A stretch of DNA of 13,916 bases from an uncultured Rhodoferax sp. (GCF_946221635.1 NZ_CAMIHB010000058.1:1-13916), one strand, 5' to 3'; positions 1 through 7,163 are shown, counted from the stretch's first letter. Program-made: numbers and translations. The notes: generated by a model from the sequence alone, not told the origin.

Positions 1-549
1 CTGTACAGCTTCTTCATCATGTTCACCATCGGCATCACCAAGGGCCGCTGGAACAGCATGCTGACCGCGCTGCAGCAGTTCAAGGACGACTACGACAAGA
101 ACCAGGCGATGTGGCGCATCATGCCGGAGTTCTGCGCCAAGTACCCGCGCTATGAGCGTATGGGCCTGCGCGACCTGTGCCAGCACATCCACCAGTTGTA
201 CGCCAAGTACGACATCGCCCGCCTGACCACCGAGGTCTACCTCAGCGACCTGGTGCCGGCCATGAAACCCAGCGATGCCTACGCCCACATTGCCACGCGC
301 AAGACCGAGCGTGTGGAGATCGATCACCTGGAAGGCCGCGTGTCCGTGGGCATGGTCACGCCGTATCCGCCCGGCATCCCGTTGCTGATTCCCGGCGAGG
401 TGTTCAACAAGAAGGTGGTGGACTACCTCAAGTTCTCGCGCGAATTCAACGCGCAGTGCCCCGGTTTCGAAACCGATGTGCACGGTCTGGTGAGCGAGGT
501 CGGTGAGGATGGCAAGGCGCGCTACTACGCGGACTGCGTGAAGGCCTGA
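1..549 (+). CDS. Orn/Lys/Arg decarboxylase, C-terminal part (5' end outside window)
   Basis: The frame is open from base 1 to a TGA at 547-549, giving the last 182 residues of a larger protein. It looks like the C-terminal domain of the fold-type-I PLP-dependent ornithine/lysine/arginine decarboxylases, which are usually about 700-750 residues. These enzymes remove the alpha-carboxyl group from a basic amino acid to give a polyamine or diamine, for acid resistance or polyamine supply. The best marker is the family block TPYPPGIPLLIPGE, about 60 residues before the end, followed by the CPGFETDVHG segment. A helical stretch around YPRYERMGLRDLCQHIHQLY also fits this domain. The PLP lysine and catalytic core lie upstream of the window, so the substrate cannot be assigned; arginine or lysine is my guess. 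The gene ends at a hairpin terminator and converges on fabI. Confidence 0.85.
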   Translation: MYSFFIMFTIGITKGRWNSMLTALQQFKDDYDKNQAMWRIMPEFCAKYPRYERMGLRDLCQHIHQLYAKYDIARLTTEVYLSDLVPAMKPSDAYAHIATRKTERVEIDHLEGRVSVGMVTPYPPGIPLLIPGEVFNKKVVDYLKFSREFNAQCPGFETDVHGLVSEVGEDGKARYYADCVKA

Positions 550-578
550 GGGCGGCGGGGCTTGCCCGCTCGAACGAC

Positions 579-613
579 AAAAGGCGCCGGGGTACAGCCC
601 CAGGCGCCTTTTT
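579..613. terminator. Bidirectional intrinsic terminator between the decarboxylase gene and fabI
   Basis: The arms AAAAGGCGCC (579-588) and GGCGCCTTTT (603-612) pair. GGGG (589-592) pairs with CCCC (598-601), leaving a TACAG loop and one bulged A (602). A run of five T follows on the plus strand (609-613). On the minus strand the four A at 579-582 read as a T run, so the hairpin can serve both convergent genes, though it looks stronger for the plus strand. Confidence 0.85.
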
Positions 614-616
614 GTT

Positions 617-680
617 TGCTATCATTTTTCTAGCTGCTCGCGCAATATTCGCGCGGGCTGGCGGCTTGTTTGGCTTGAAA
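617..680 (+). repeat. Dispersed Comamonadaceae-type small repeat, copy A (intergenic)
   Basis: The copy begins TGCTATCA and contains TAGCTGCTCGCGCA at 631-644. That 14-mer recurs exactly on the opposite strand at 5892-5905 in yejF, and with one mismatch at 13212-13225 in truB. The remainder (GGGCT, a T-rich stretch, then GCTTGAAA) also matches copy B in order. I recall similar ATAGCTGCTTGCGC-type elements scattered through Comamonadaceae genomes. This copy fills the space between the terminator and the fabI stop codon, so it lies in the 3' untranslated region of fabI. An internal GCGC-AATATTC-GCGC dyad could form a small hairpin. Confidence 0.7.
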
Positions 681-681
681 C

Positions 682-1470
682 TCAGGCCTGATCGGCCGTC
701 ACGCCCATGGTCTGGCTGTAGCCGCCGTCCACATAGGTGATCTCGGCGGTCACGCCGCCGGCCAGATCGCTCAGCAGGAAGGCCGCCACATTGCCCACGT
801 CTTCGATCGTCACGTTGCGGCGGATGGGGGAGGCGTCGGCCACGGTATGCAGCAGCTTGCTGAAATCCTTGATGCCGCTGGCGGCCAGGGTCTTGATGGG
901 GCCGGCGCTGATGCCGTTGACGCGGATGCCCTTGGGGCCGATGGCTTCGGCCAGGTAGCGCACGCTGGCTTCCAGGCTGGCCTTGGCCAGGCCCATGGTG
1001 TTGTAGTTGGGGATGATGCGCTCGGCGCCCAGGTAGCTCAGGGTCAGCAGCGCGGCCTTGTCGCTCAGGTAGGGCAGGGCAGCCTTGGCCATGGCCGGAA
1101 AGCTGTAGGCGCTGATGTCGTGTGCGATCTTGAAGTTCTCGCGCGTCAGACCGTCCAGGAAGTTGCCGGCAATGGCCTCGCGCGGCGCAAAGCCGATGCT
1201 GTGCACAAAGCCGTCAAACGTGGGCCAGTGGGCCGAGAGGTCCTTGAACAGTTGCTCGATCTGCGCGTCGTCGCCCACGTCGCAGTCAAACACCAGCTTG
1301 GAATCGAAGTCGGCCGCGAATTCGGTGATGCGATCCTTGAAGCGTTCGCCCACGTAGCTGAAAGCCAGTTCCGCGCCCTGGTCCTTGCAGGCCTTGGCAA
1401 TGCCGTACGCAATGGAGCGGTTCGACAACACGCCGGTGATCAACAACTTCTTGCCTGCTAAAAAGCCCAT
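682..1470 (-). CDS. fabI: Enoyl-[acyl-carrier-protein] reductase (NADH), FabI
   Basis: This cytoplasmic short-chain dehydrogenase performs the last reduction of each fatty-acid elongation cycle, reducing trans-2-enoyl-ACP with NADH. The protein is 262 residues, the same length as E. coli FabI, and key residues fall at the same numbers: Tyr146, Tyr156 and Lys163 (the Y-x6-K catalytic set), Gly93, Met159 and Phe203. The N-terminal cofactor motif is GVLSNRSIAYG (residues 13-23). The triclosan-contact residues Gly93, Met159 and Phe203 are unaltered, so the enzyme should be of the triclosan-sensitive type (inference). I chose the ATG at 1470 because it gives the family N terminus MGFLAGKKLLITG and has a GAGGA Shine-Dalgarno at 1475-1479. 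A further in-frame start at 1515 would add 15 unrelated residues. The gene is divergent from yejA, with 43 bp between the starts. Confidence 0.97.
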   Translation of the reverse strand: MGFLAGKKLLITGVLSNRSIAYGIAKACKDQGAELAFSYVGERFKDRITEFAADFDSKLVFDCDVGDDAQIEQLFKDLSAHWPTFDGFVHSIGFAPREAIAGNFLDGLTRENFKIAHDISAYSFPAMAKAALPYLSDKAALLTLSYLGAERIIPNYNTMGLAKASLEASVRYLAEAIGPKGIRVNGISAGPIKTLAASGIKDFSKLLHTVADASPIRRNVTIEDVGNVAAFLLSDLAGGVTAEITYVDGGYSQTMGVTADQA

Positions 1471-1501
1471 AGTGTCCTCATGAAAAATACTTGGTCTGGT
1501 G

Positions 1502-1507
1502 CAGAAT
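1502..1507 (+). promoter_or_regulatory. Candidate -10 hexamer immediately before yejA
   Basis: CAGAAT ends exactly 6 nt before the yejA ATG at 1514, and no Shine-Dalgarno lies between. A transcript from it would start at or near the ATG, suggesting leaderless translation. No convincing -35 box is visible. The same geometry recurs at yejB (3407-3412). The site lies in the 43-bp divergent region shared with fabI. Confidence 0.3.
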
Positions 1508-1513
1508 TGTCGC

Positions 1514-3319
1514 ATGCGAATTCGGGTGATTCTTGCCGCGCTGCTTAGCGGCGTTTATGTGCTGCCAGCCTGGGCCGCACACGGCTATGCGCTCTGGGGT
1601 GATCTCAAGTACCCGGCGGGTTTCGCCCAGTTTGACTATGTGAACCCGCAGGCCCCCAAGGGCGGCGAGCTGCGTCTGGTGAGCAATCTGCGCGTTTCCA
1701 CCTTCGACAAGTACAACCCCTTCACCATCAAGGGCACGGCGCCGGCTTACCTCAGTGGCCTGATGTTCGACACGCTGCTCTCCGGCTCGCTGGACGAGAC
1801 CGCCGCGGGTTACGGCCTGCTGGCGGAGGACGTGAGCGTGGCACCCGACGGCCTGAGCGCCACCTTCCGCTTGCGAAAGGAGGCGCGCTTCCACAACGGC
1901 GACCCCGTGTTGGCGCGCGACGTGAAGCACAGTTTTGACACCTTCATGGGGCCTTTTACGTCCCCGGCTTACAAGAGTCTGCTGGAGGACGTGGCGGGTG
2001 TGGATGTGCTGGACGCCACCACGGTGCGTTACCGTTTCAAAAAGCCCAACCGCGAACTGCCGCTCACGGTGGGCGGCCTGCCGGTGTTCAGCCACCGTTG
2101 GGGCGAGGAGGGTGGCAAGCCCAAGCCCTTCGACCAGGTGGTGATGGACATTCCCATTGGCAGCGGGCCCTACAAGATCGGCCCGGTGGTGTTCGGCAAG
2201 GACATCACCTATGTGCGCGATGCCAACTACTGGGCGCGGGACCTCAATGTGAAACGTGGCAGCGCCAATTTCGACCGCATCGTCGTCAAGATCTACAAGG
2301 ACAACACTGCCAAGCTGGAGGCGTTGAAGGCTGGAGAGTTCGACCTGATGCGCTTCTTCTCTGCGGGTGACTGGGCGCGCCGCGTCAATGGCCGCAAATT
2401 CGACAGTGGCGAGCTGGTCAAGGCCGAGTTCAAGCACCGCCTGCCCACGGGTTTCCAGAGCTATGTGCTCAACACCCGCCGCCCCAAGCTGCAGGATGTG
2501 CGCGTGCGCCAGGCCCTGGGGCTGGCGCTGGACTACGAATGGATGAACCGCCAGATGTTCTACGGCGCCTACCAGCGTGTACAGGACCTGTTCGGCAATA
2601 CCGACTGCCAGGCTACCGGCGAGCCCTCTGCCGACGAACTGGCTTTGCTGGAGCCCTGGCGTGCCAAAGTCCCCGCTGCCGTCTTTGGCCCCATGGCCGT
2701 TCCCCCGCGCACGGATGGCGAACGCACCCTGCGCGACAACCTGCGGCAGGCGCAGCAACTGCTCAAGGAGGCCGGTTGGACCTTCCGGGATGGCGCGCTG
2801 CGCAATGCCAAGGGCGAGGTCCTGGAGCTGGAATACCTGGACAGCGCAGAAACCGGCGTGCGCACGGTCGCCCCCTGGGTGCGCAATCTGGAGAAGATCG
2901 GCGTCAAGCTCAATTTCCGCCCGGTGGACTTTGCGCTCTACCAGCAGCGCCTGCAGAAGTTCGAGTTCGACATCACCTCCATTGCCTACGGCGGTACGCA
3001 CAATCCGGGTCAGGAATACGCCGACATGTTCGGCAGCAAGGCGGCCGACACCGAGGATTCGGGCAACCTGGCCGGCATCAAGAGCCCGGCCGTCGATGCC
3101 TTGGTGACCCAGATCACGGGCGCCAAACGCAAGCAAGACCTGCTGCCGGCTTGCCGTGCGCTCGATCGCGTCATCATGCACAGCCATATCCTCATTCCCC
3201 AATGGTCCGCTGGCACGCACCGCTTGGCCTACAACGCCTGGCGCCTGGACAAGCCGGCCCAGATGCCGCCTTACGCGCAGGGTGAAGGTTGGGCGATAGA
3301 CAGCTGGTGGGCCAAATGA
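1514..3319 (+). CDS. yejA: YejA-type periplasmic peptide-binding protein of an ABC importer
   Basis: This is the extracellular solute-binding protein (SBP family 5) of the YejABEF importer. It captures peptides in the periplasm and delivers them to YejB/YejE. In E. coli the system takes up microcin C; in some other proteobacteria it is linked to antimicrobial-peptide resistance or muropeptide recycling, so the natural substrate here is open. The 601-residue protein has a signal peptide (basic MRIR start, hydrophobic core, cleavage after PAWA near residue 21). Family blocks follow in order: FDYVNPQAPKGGELRL, ARFHNGDPVLARDVKHSFDTF, SGPYKI, RDANYWARDLNVKRG and DVRVRQALGLALDYEWMN. I took the ATG at 1514 because it starts the signal peptide cleanly; an in-frame GTG at 1499 would add five residues. 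Neither start has a Shine-Dalgarno. Confidence 0.93.
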   Translation: MRIRVILAALLSGVYVLPAWAAHGYALWGDLKYPAGFAQFDYVNPQAPKGGELRLVSNLRVSTFDKYNPFTIKGTAPAYLSGLMFDTLLSGSLDETAAGYGLLAEDVSVAPDGLSATFRLRKEARFHNGDPVLARDVKHSFDTFMGPFTSPAYKSLLEDVAGVDVLDATTVRYRFKKPNRELPLTVGGLPVFSHRWGEEGGKPKPFDQVVMDIPIGSGPYKIGPVVFGKDITYVRDANYWARDLNVKRGSANFDRIVVKIYKDNTAKLEALKAGEFDLMRFFSAGDWARRVNGRKFDSGELVKAEFKHRLPTGFQSYVLNTRRPKLQDVRVRQALGLALDYEWMNRQMFYGAYQRVQDLFGNTDCQATGEPSADELALLEPWRAKVPAAVFGPMAVPPRTDGERTLRDNLRQAQQLLKEAGWTFRDGALRNAKGEVLELEYLDSAETGVRTVAPWVRNLEKIGVKLNFRPVDFALYQQRLQKFEFDITSIAYGGTHNPGQEYADMFGSKAADTEDSGNLAGIKSPAVDALVTQITGAKRKQDLLPACRALDRVIMHSHILIPQWSAGTHRLAYNAWRLDKPAQMPPYAQGEGWAIDSWWAK

Positions 3320-3397
3320 CGCCCCCACGCTCCACCGCTGCGCGGGTCGCTGCCCCCCAAGGGGGCCCTCGCGCCTTGGGGCGGCCCGGCGGCGCTC
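3320..3397. repeat. GC-rich dispersed intergenic repeat with strong hairpins between yejA and yejB
   Basis: The sequence starts straight after the yejA stop and has the pattern CCCCCACGCTCCACCGCTGCGCGG, GTCGCTGCCCCCCAAGGGGG, then CGCCTTGGGGCGGCCCGGC, a motif series I associate with a common intergenic element of Comamonadaceae genomes (recall, not searched). Two mutually exclusive stems can form: GCCCCC (3352-3357) with GGGGGC (3361-3366), or CCCCAAGG (3355-3362) with CCTTGGGG (3374-3381). No T run follows, so it is not a standard intrinsic terminator. It is the only copy in this window. Confidence 0.65.
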
Positions 3398-3406
3398 ACC
3401 CCTTCG

Positions 3407-3412
3407 CATAAT
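3407..3412 (+). promoter_or_regulatory. Candidate -10 hexamer immediately before yejB
   Basis: CATAAT ends exactly 6 nt before the yejB ATG (3419), the same spacing as the hexamer before yejA. No Shine-Dalgarno is present upstream of the yejB start. A transcript would begin at about the ATG and be leaderless. No clear -35 box is visible at the usual distance. Confidence 0.3.
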
Positions 3413-3418
3413 CGACGC

Positions 3419-4447
3419 ATGCTGCTTTACTCCCTCAAGCGCCTGGCGCTGATGCTGCCCACACTGTTCGGCATCCTGTTGCTGACCTTCGTGGTGATCC
3501 AGTTTGTTCCTGGTGGTCCGGTGGAGCAGTACCTGGCGGAAGCGCGAGCCGGCGCTGGCACGGGGGCCGACGGCGGCGGACTGAGCTACCGCGGTGCGCA
3601 GGGTGTGGACCCCAAACGCCTGGAACAGGCCAAGGCGCTCTATGGTTTTGACAAGCCCGCGCCTGAGCGCTTCTGGCAGATGTTGGTGCAGTTCGCCCAG
3701 TTCGACCTGGGCAAGAGCTTTTTCCACAACAAGAGTGTGTCGGCCCTGATCTGGGAGAAGTTGCCGGTGTCCATGAGTCTGGGCCTCTGGACCTTTTTCA
3801 TCAGTTACCTGATCGCCGTGCCTTTGGGTGTTCTCAAGGCGGTGCGCGCGGGCTCGCATTTCGACCTGGCCACCACCTTGCTGGTGCTGGTGGGCTACGC
3901 CATTCCGGGCTTTGTGCTGGGCGTGGCCTTGCTGGTGGTCTTTGGGGGGCAATTGCAGTGGTTCCCCCTGCGCGGGCTGACGTCGGCCAACTGGGAGCAG
4001 CTCAGTTGGGGCGCCCGCGTGGTGGATTACCTCTGGCACATTGCCATGCCCGTCACTGCCATGGTGGCGGGCAGTTTTGCCGTGACGGCCATGCTCACCA
4101 AGAACGCTTTTCTGGAGGAAATCCGCAAGCAGTACGTGTTGACTGCGCGGGCCAAGGGCCTGTCCGATCGCCAGGTGCTGTGGAAGCATGTGTTCCGCAA
4201 TGCGCTCATCCCCATCATCACCGGCTTTCCGGCTGCCTTCATCGGTGCCTTCTTCACGGGTGCACTGCTCATAGAGACCCAGTTCTCGTTGGATGGCCTG
4301 GGCCTGCTGAGCTACGAAAGCGTGATCCGGCGCGACTACCCGGTGGTCATGGGCACGCTGTACCTGTTCACCCTGATCGGCCTGCTCACCAAGTTGCTGT
4401 CCGATCTTTGCTACGCCTGGGTCGATCCTCGCGTCACGTTTGACTGA
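3419..4447 (+). CDS. yejB: YejB-type peptide ABC transporter permease
   Basis: This is the first inner-membrane permease of the YejABEF importer, pairing with YejE to form the channel. The 342-residue protein starts with a membrane helix (about residues 10-30) followed by the DppB-family FVPGGPVEQ block. A flexible Gly/Ala-rich periplasmic insert (about 40-62) ends in YRGAQGVDP, as in E. coli YejB. Further helices lie at about 118-138, 150-175, 205-225, 265-287 and 308-330. The EAA loop that contacts the ATPase is at about 240-264 (ARAKGLSDRQVLWKHVFRNA), and the C terminus VDPRVTFD matches the family end. It sits 99 nt after yejA, with the hairpin repeat in between, and ends 3 nt before yejE. 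No Shine-Dalgarno precedes the ATG; see the -10-like hexamer. Confidence 0.95.
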   Translation: MLLYSLKRLALMLPTLFGILLLTFVVIQFVPGGPVEQYLAEARAGAGTGADGGGLSYRGAQGVDPKRLEQAKALYGFDKPAPERFWQMLVQFAQFDLGKSFFHNKSVSALIWEKLPVSMSLGLWTFFISYLIAVPLGVLKAVRAGSHFDLATTLLVLVGYAIPGFVLGVALLVVFGGQLQWFPLRGLTSANWEQLSWGARVVDYLWHIAMPVTAMVAGSFAVTAMLTKNAFLEEIRKQYVLTARAKGLSDRQVLWKHVFRNALIPIITGFPAAFIGAFFTGALLIETQFSLDGLGLLSYESVIRRDYPVVMGTLYLFTLIGLLTKLLSDLCYAWVDPRVTFD

Positions 4448-4450
4448 ACC

Positions 4451-5512
4451 ATGGTGTCCGAGACCTCACCCATTGCCCCCGCGCTGCCCGCCAGCAGCCC
4501 TGGTCGGCGCGCCTGGCGCCGCTTTCGCCGCAACCGCCTGGGCTTTGCGAGCCTGATCCTGTTCTGTGTGCTGGTGCTGTTCAGCCTGGCCGCGGAGCTG
4601 GTCTCCAACGACAAGCCCCTGGTCGTGGTCTACCAGGGCCAGACCTACTGGCCGCAATGGCGCGATTACCCCGAAACCACCTTCGGCGGAGACTTTGCCA
4701 CGCCCACCGACTATCTGGACCCCTTTGTTCAGCAGCGCCTGGCTGAGCCCGGCAACTGGGCCTTGTTTGCGCCTAATCGCTACGGCCCCAAGACGCTCAA
4801 CTACTTTGCCAAGGCGCCCAATCCGGCCCCGCCGAGCGTGGACAACTGGCTGGGCACGGACGACCGTGGGCGTGATCTGCTGGCGCAGTTGCTCTACGGG
4901 TTCCGCGTGAGCGTCTTGTTTGCGCTGGCGCTGACCTTTACCGGCGTGGTGCTGGGGGTGGTCACCGGGGCCATCCAGGGCTTTTTTGGTGGCAAGACCG
5001 ACCTGGCGTTTCAGCGCTTTATCGAAATCTGGAGCTCCATGCCAGAGCTCTACCTGCTCATCATCTTCAGCGCCATCTTTGCGCCCAGCATCGCGCTCTT
5101 GCTGGTGCTGCTGAGCCTGTTTGGTTGGATGGGCCTGTCGGACTATGTGCGTGCCGAATTCCTGCGCAATCGGCAGATGGACTACGTGCGCGCCGCGAGG
5201 GCCCTGGGTGTCTCCAACTGGAAGATCATTACTCGCCATGTGCTGCCCAACAGCCTGACGCCCGTGGTCACCTTTTTGCCCTTCCGCATGAGTGGTGCCA
5301 TCCTGGCGCTCACCTCACTGGACTTTCTGGGCCTGGGCGTGCCGCCCGGCACGCCGTCTCTGGGGGAACTGCTGTCCCAGGGCAAGAACAATATCGACGC
5401 TTGGTGGATTTCCCTGTCCACCTTTTGCGTTCTGGTTTTTACGCTGCTGCTGCTCACCCTGATGGGCGACGCCCTGCGCGATGCCTTGGACCCCCGGAAG
5501 CAGCACACATGA
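4451..5512 (+). CDS. yejE: YejE-type peptide ABC transporter permease
   Basis: This is the second inner-membrane permease of the importer (DppC/OppC family). The 353-residue protein has a basic cytoplasmic N terminus (RRAWRRFRRNRLG) and a first helix at about 31-51. A long periplasmic segment contains the family's ANDKPL-like VSNDKPL and WPQWRDYPETTFGG blocks. The NWLGTDDRGRDLLAQLLYG motif (132-150) introduces the permease core, and the EAA loop is at about 245-270 (YVRAARALGVSNWKIITRHV). The TPSLGELLSQGKNNI block and the DALDPRK end are typical of YejE. The start is 3 nt after the yejB stop without a clear Shine-Dalgarno, so translation is probably coupled. Its stop overlaps the yejF start by 4 bp (ATGA, 5509-5512). 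Confidence 0.95.
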   Translation: MVSETSPIAPALPASSPGRRAWRRFRRNRLGFASLILFCVLVLFSLAAELVSNDKPLVVVYQGQTYWPQWRDYPETTFGGDFATPTDYLDPFVQQRLAEPGNWALFAPNRYGPKTLNYFAKAPNPAPPSVDNWLGTDDRGRDLLAQLLYGFRVSVLFALALTFTGVVLGVVTGAIQGFFGGKTDLAFQRFIEIWSSMPELYLLIIFSAIFAPSIALLLVLLSLFGWMGLSDYVRAEFLRNRQMDYVRAARALGVSNWKIITRHVLPNSLTPVVTFLPFRMSGAILALTSLDFLGLGVPPGTPSLGELLSQGKNNIDAWWISLSTFCVLVFTLLLLTLMGDALRDALDPRKQHT

Positions 5513-7110
5513 GTACCGCAGCGACTCTTCTGAATGTGCGGGGCCTGCGTGTGGCCTTTGGCGGGCGCGAGGTCGTGCACGGCGTGGACTTCCATATTGC
5601 CGCGGGCGAAAAGCTGGCTTTGGTCGGCGAGTCCGGCTCGGGCAAGACTGTCACGGCGTTGAGCCTGCTGGGCTTGGCCCAGGGCGCGCAGGTGCGGGGC
5701 GAGGCGCACTTCGGGCTGCAAACGCCGGTCGACTTGCTGACTTTGCCGGAGCAGCGCCTGCGCGGCATCCGTGGCGAAGAGATCGCCATGATCTTCCAGG
5801 AGCCCATGACGGCCCTGAACCCGGTGCTGACCATTGGCGAGCAGATTGCCGAGGTTTTGAGGTTAAAACAGGGACTAGCCCCCGTTGAATCTGCGCGAGC
5901 AGCTATTCAATTGATAGCAGATACCGGCATCCCCGAGCCCGCGCGCCGCTACAAGGCCTACCCGCACCAGCTCTCGGGAGGGCAGCGCCAGCGCGCCATG
6001 ATCGCCATGGCCCTGGCCTGCCGGCCCAAACTGCTGCTGGCCGATGAGCCGACCACGGCGTTGGACGTCACGGTGCGCCGCCAGATCCTGGATCTGCTGG
6101 ACCAGCTGCAGCACAAGCACGGCATGGCCATCCTGCTGATCACCCACGATCTGAACCTGGTGCGCCAGTTTGCGCAGCGCGTGGCGGTCATGGAAAACGG
6201 TCATCTGGTGGAGCAGGGCAGCGTGGACGCGGTGTTCAAGCAGCCACAGCACGCCTACACCCGCCGCCTGCTGGCCAGCCGCCCGGTGCGCGAGGTCGTG
6301 CCCGCGCGGGCGCACGCTGAGTCGGTGCTGCAGGGGCAGGGCGTGTGTGTGAGCTATCCCGTACCGCAACCGGGTTGGCGTGGCTGGTTCCGCTCCGGCG
6401 CCTTTGTGGCAGTGCAGGGCGCCGATTTCACCCTGCCGGCCGGGCAAACGTTGGGGGTGGTGGGAGAGTCCGGCTCGGGCAAGTCCACGCTGGCCCTGGC
6501 GGCCCTGGGGTTGCAACCCTTCTCGGGCCGTGTGGCCGTGCAGGGGCAGACTTGGGGGCAGGGCGGCGAGGTCGACCGTCGTCTGCGCCAGGCGGTGCAG
6601 GTGGTGTTCCAGGACCCGTATTCCTCTTTGTCGCCACGCCTGACAGTGGGCGACATCGTGGAGGAAGGGCTCTTAGTGCACGCCCCGCAGCTCGGTGCAG
6701 CCGAGCGGCGAGCCCGGGCTGCCGCGATGCTGCAGACCGTGGGGCTCGGCGAAGCGCAGTTTCCCGGTTTGCTGGAGCGCTATCCGCACCAGTTCTCCGG
6801 TGGCCAGCGCCAGCGCATTGCGATTGCCAGAGCCCTGGTGGTGGAGCCCCGGGTGCTGGTGCTGGATGAGCCCACCAGCGCACTGGATGTGACCATGGCA
6901 CAGCAAATCCTGCAGCTGCTGCAGCGCTTGCAGGCCGAGCAGGGCCTGTCATACCTGCTGATCACCCACGACGTGGGGGTGATCCGGGCCATGGCGCACC
7001 AGATGCTGGTCATGCAGGCCGGCCGGATTGTGGAAAGCGGGCCGGTCGAGGCGGTACTGGACGCGCCCCAGCACGCCTACACCCGCACCCTCTTGGCCGC
7101 CGCCGAATAA
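5509..7110 (+). CDS. yejF: YejF-type double-ATPase subunit of the peptide ABC importer
   Basis: This cytoplasmic protein has two fused ATP-binding domains that drive YejB/YejE. The 533 residues match the E. coli YejF size (529). Domain 1 has Walker A GESGSGKT (40-47), Q-loop Gln97, signature LSGGQ (155-159), Walker B LLLADEP (175-181) and His213. Domain 2 has Walker A GESGSGKS (319-326), Q-loop Gln368, signature FSGGQ (429-433), Walker B VLVLDEP (449-455) and His487. Both sites look catalytically complete. Each domain is followed by the peptide-transporter HAYTR block. I chose the ATG at 5509 because it overlaps the yejE stop as ATGA and begins just before the ATPase fold; the same frame stays open upstream to 5125, but that part only shadows yejE. 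Residues 119-137, between Q-loop and signature, are encoded by dispersed repeat copy B and use TTA and ATA codons. Confidence 0.96.
   Translation: MSTAATLLNVRGLRVAFGGREVVHGVDFHIAAGEKLALVGESGSGKTVTALSLLGLAQGAQVRGEAHFGLQTPVDLLTLPEQRLRGIRGEEIAMIFQEPMTALNPVLTIGEQIAEVLRLKQGLAPVESARAAIQLIADTGIPEPARRYKAYPHQLSGGQRQRAMIAMALACRPKLLLADEPTTALDVTVRRQILDLLDQLQHKHGMAILLITHDLNLVRQFAQRVAVMENGHLVEQGSVDAVFKQPQHAYTRRLLASRPVREVVPARAHAESVLQGQGVCVSYPVPQPGWRGWFRSGAFVAVQGADFTLPAGQTLGVVGESGSGKSTLALAALGLQPFSGRVAVQGQTWGQGGEVDRRLRQAVQVVFQDPYSSLSPRLTVGDIVEEGLLVHAPQLGAAERRARAAAMLQTVGLGEAQFPGLLERYPHQFSGGQRQRIAIARALVVEPRVLVLDEPTSALDVTMAQQILQLLQRLQAEQGLSYLLITHDVGVIRAMAHQMLVMQAGRIVESGPVEAVLDAPQHAYTRTLLAAAE
5863..5919 (-). repeat. 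Dispersed small repeat, copy B, embedded in frame in yejF
   Basis: Read on the minus strand it begins TGCTATCAATTGAATAGCTG and then continues CTCGCGCA, as copy A does at 617-644 apart from four bases of the A/T-rich stretch. On the coding strand it is exactly 19 codons and encodes LKQGLAPVESARAAIQLIA (residues 119-137). Copy C in truB aligns without gaps over the same 57 bases (38 of 57 identical by my hand count) and in the same codon phase. The segment contains TTA and ATA codons, unusual beside the GC-ending codons around it. Confidence 0.75.
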
Positions 7111-7140
7111 TTCCTTACGAATCAAGGCACTTAACACAGT

Positions 7141-7158
7141 TTTGGAGTACAATCCAAA
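7141..7158. repeat. Short inverted repeat over a possible -10 box upstream of rimP
   Basis: TTTGGA (7141-7146) and TCCAAA (7153-7158) form a perfect 6-bp dyad with a 6-nt spacer. It overlaps TACAAT (7148-7153), which resembles a -10 box. It could be an operator or chance; nothing else supports either reading. Confidence 0.3.
7148..7153 (+). promoter_or_regulatory. Possible -10 box for the rimP-nusA-infB operon
   Basis: TACAAT matches the sigma-70 -10 consensus at five of six positions and lies in the only sizeable spacer (143 bp) before the rimP cluster. No good -35 is seen at 16-18 nt; TTAACA at 7131-7136 is only 11 nt away. A start near 7160 would place the terminator hairpin just inside the leader. 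Confidence 0.35.
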
Positions 7159-7163
7159 GCTCA

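Noticed and set aside
1480..1513. A sigma-70 promoter for fabI in the 43-bp divergent region
   Set aside because: On the minus strand only weak pairs such as GCGACA with AGTATT at about 16 nt are visible. This is not good enough to annotate.
1478..4189. A 903-codon open frame on the minus strand across yejA, the spacer and yejB
   Set aside because: It is the mirror of GC-rich codon use in the plus-strand genes, with His/Gln/Arg/Ala-rich composition and no known domain. The plus-strand genes are clear family members.
5125..5508. Upstream extension of the yejF reading frame by 128 codons
   Set aside because: This part lies wholly within yejE in another frame and has no ABC-ATPase similarity. 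The ATG at 5509 with the ATGA overlap gives the right family length.
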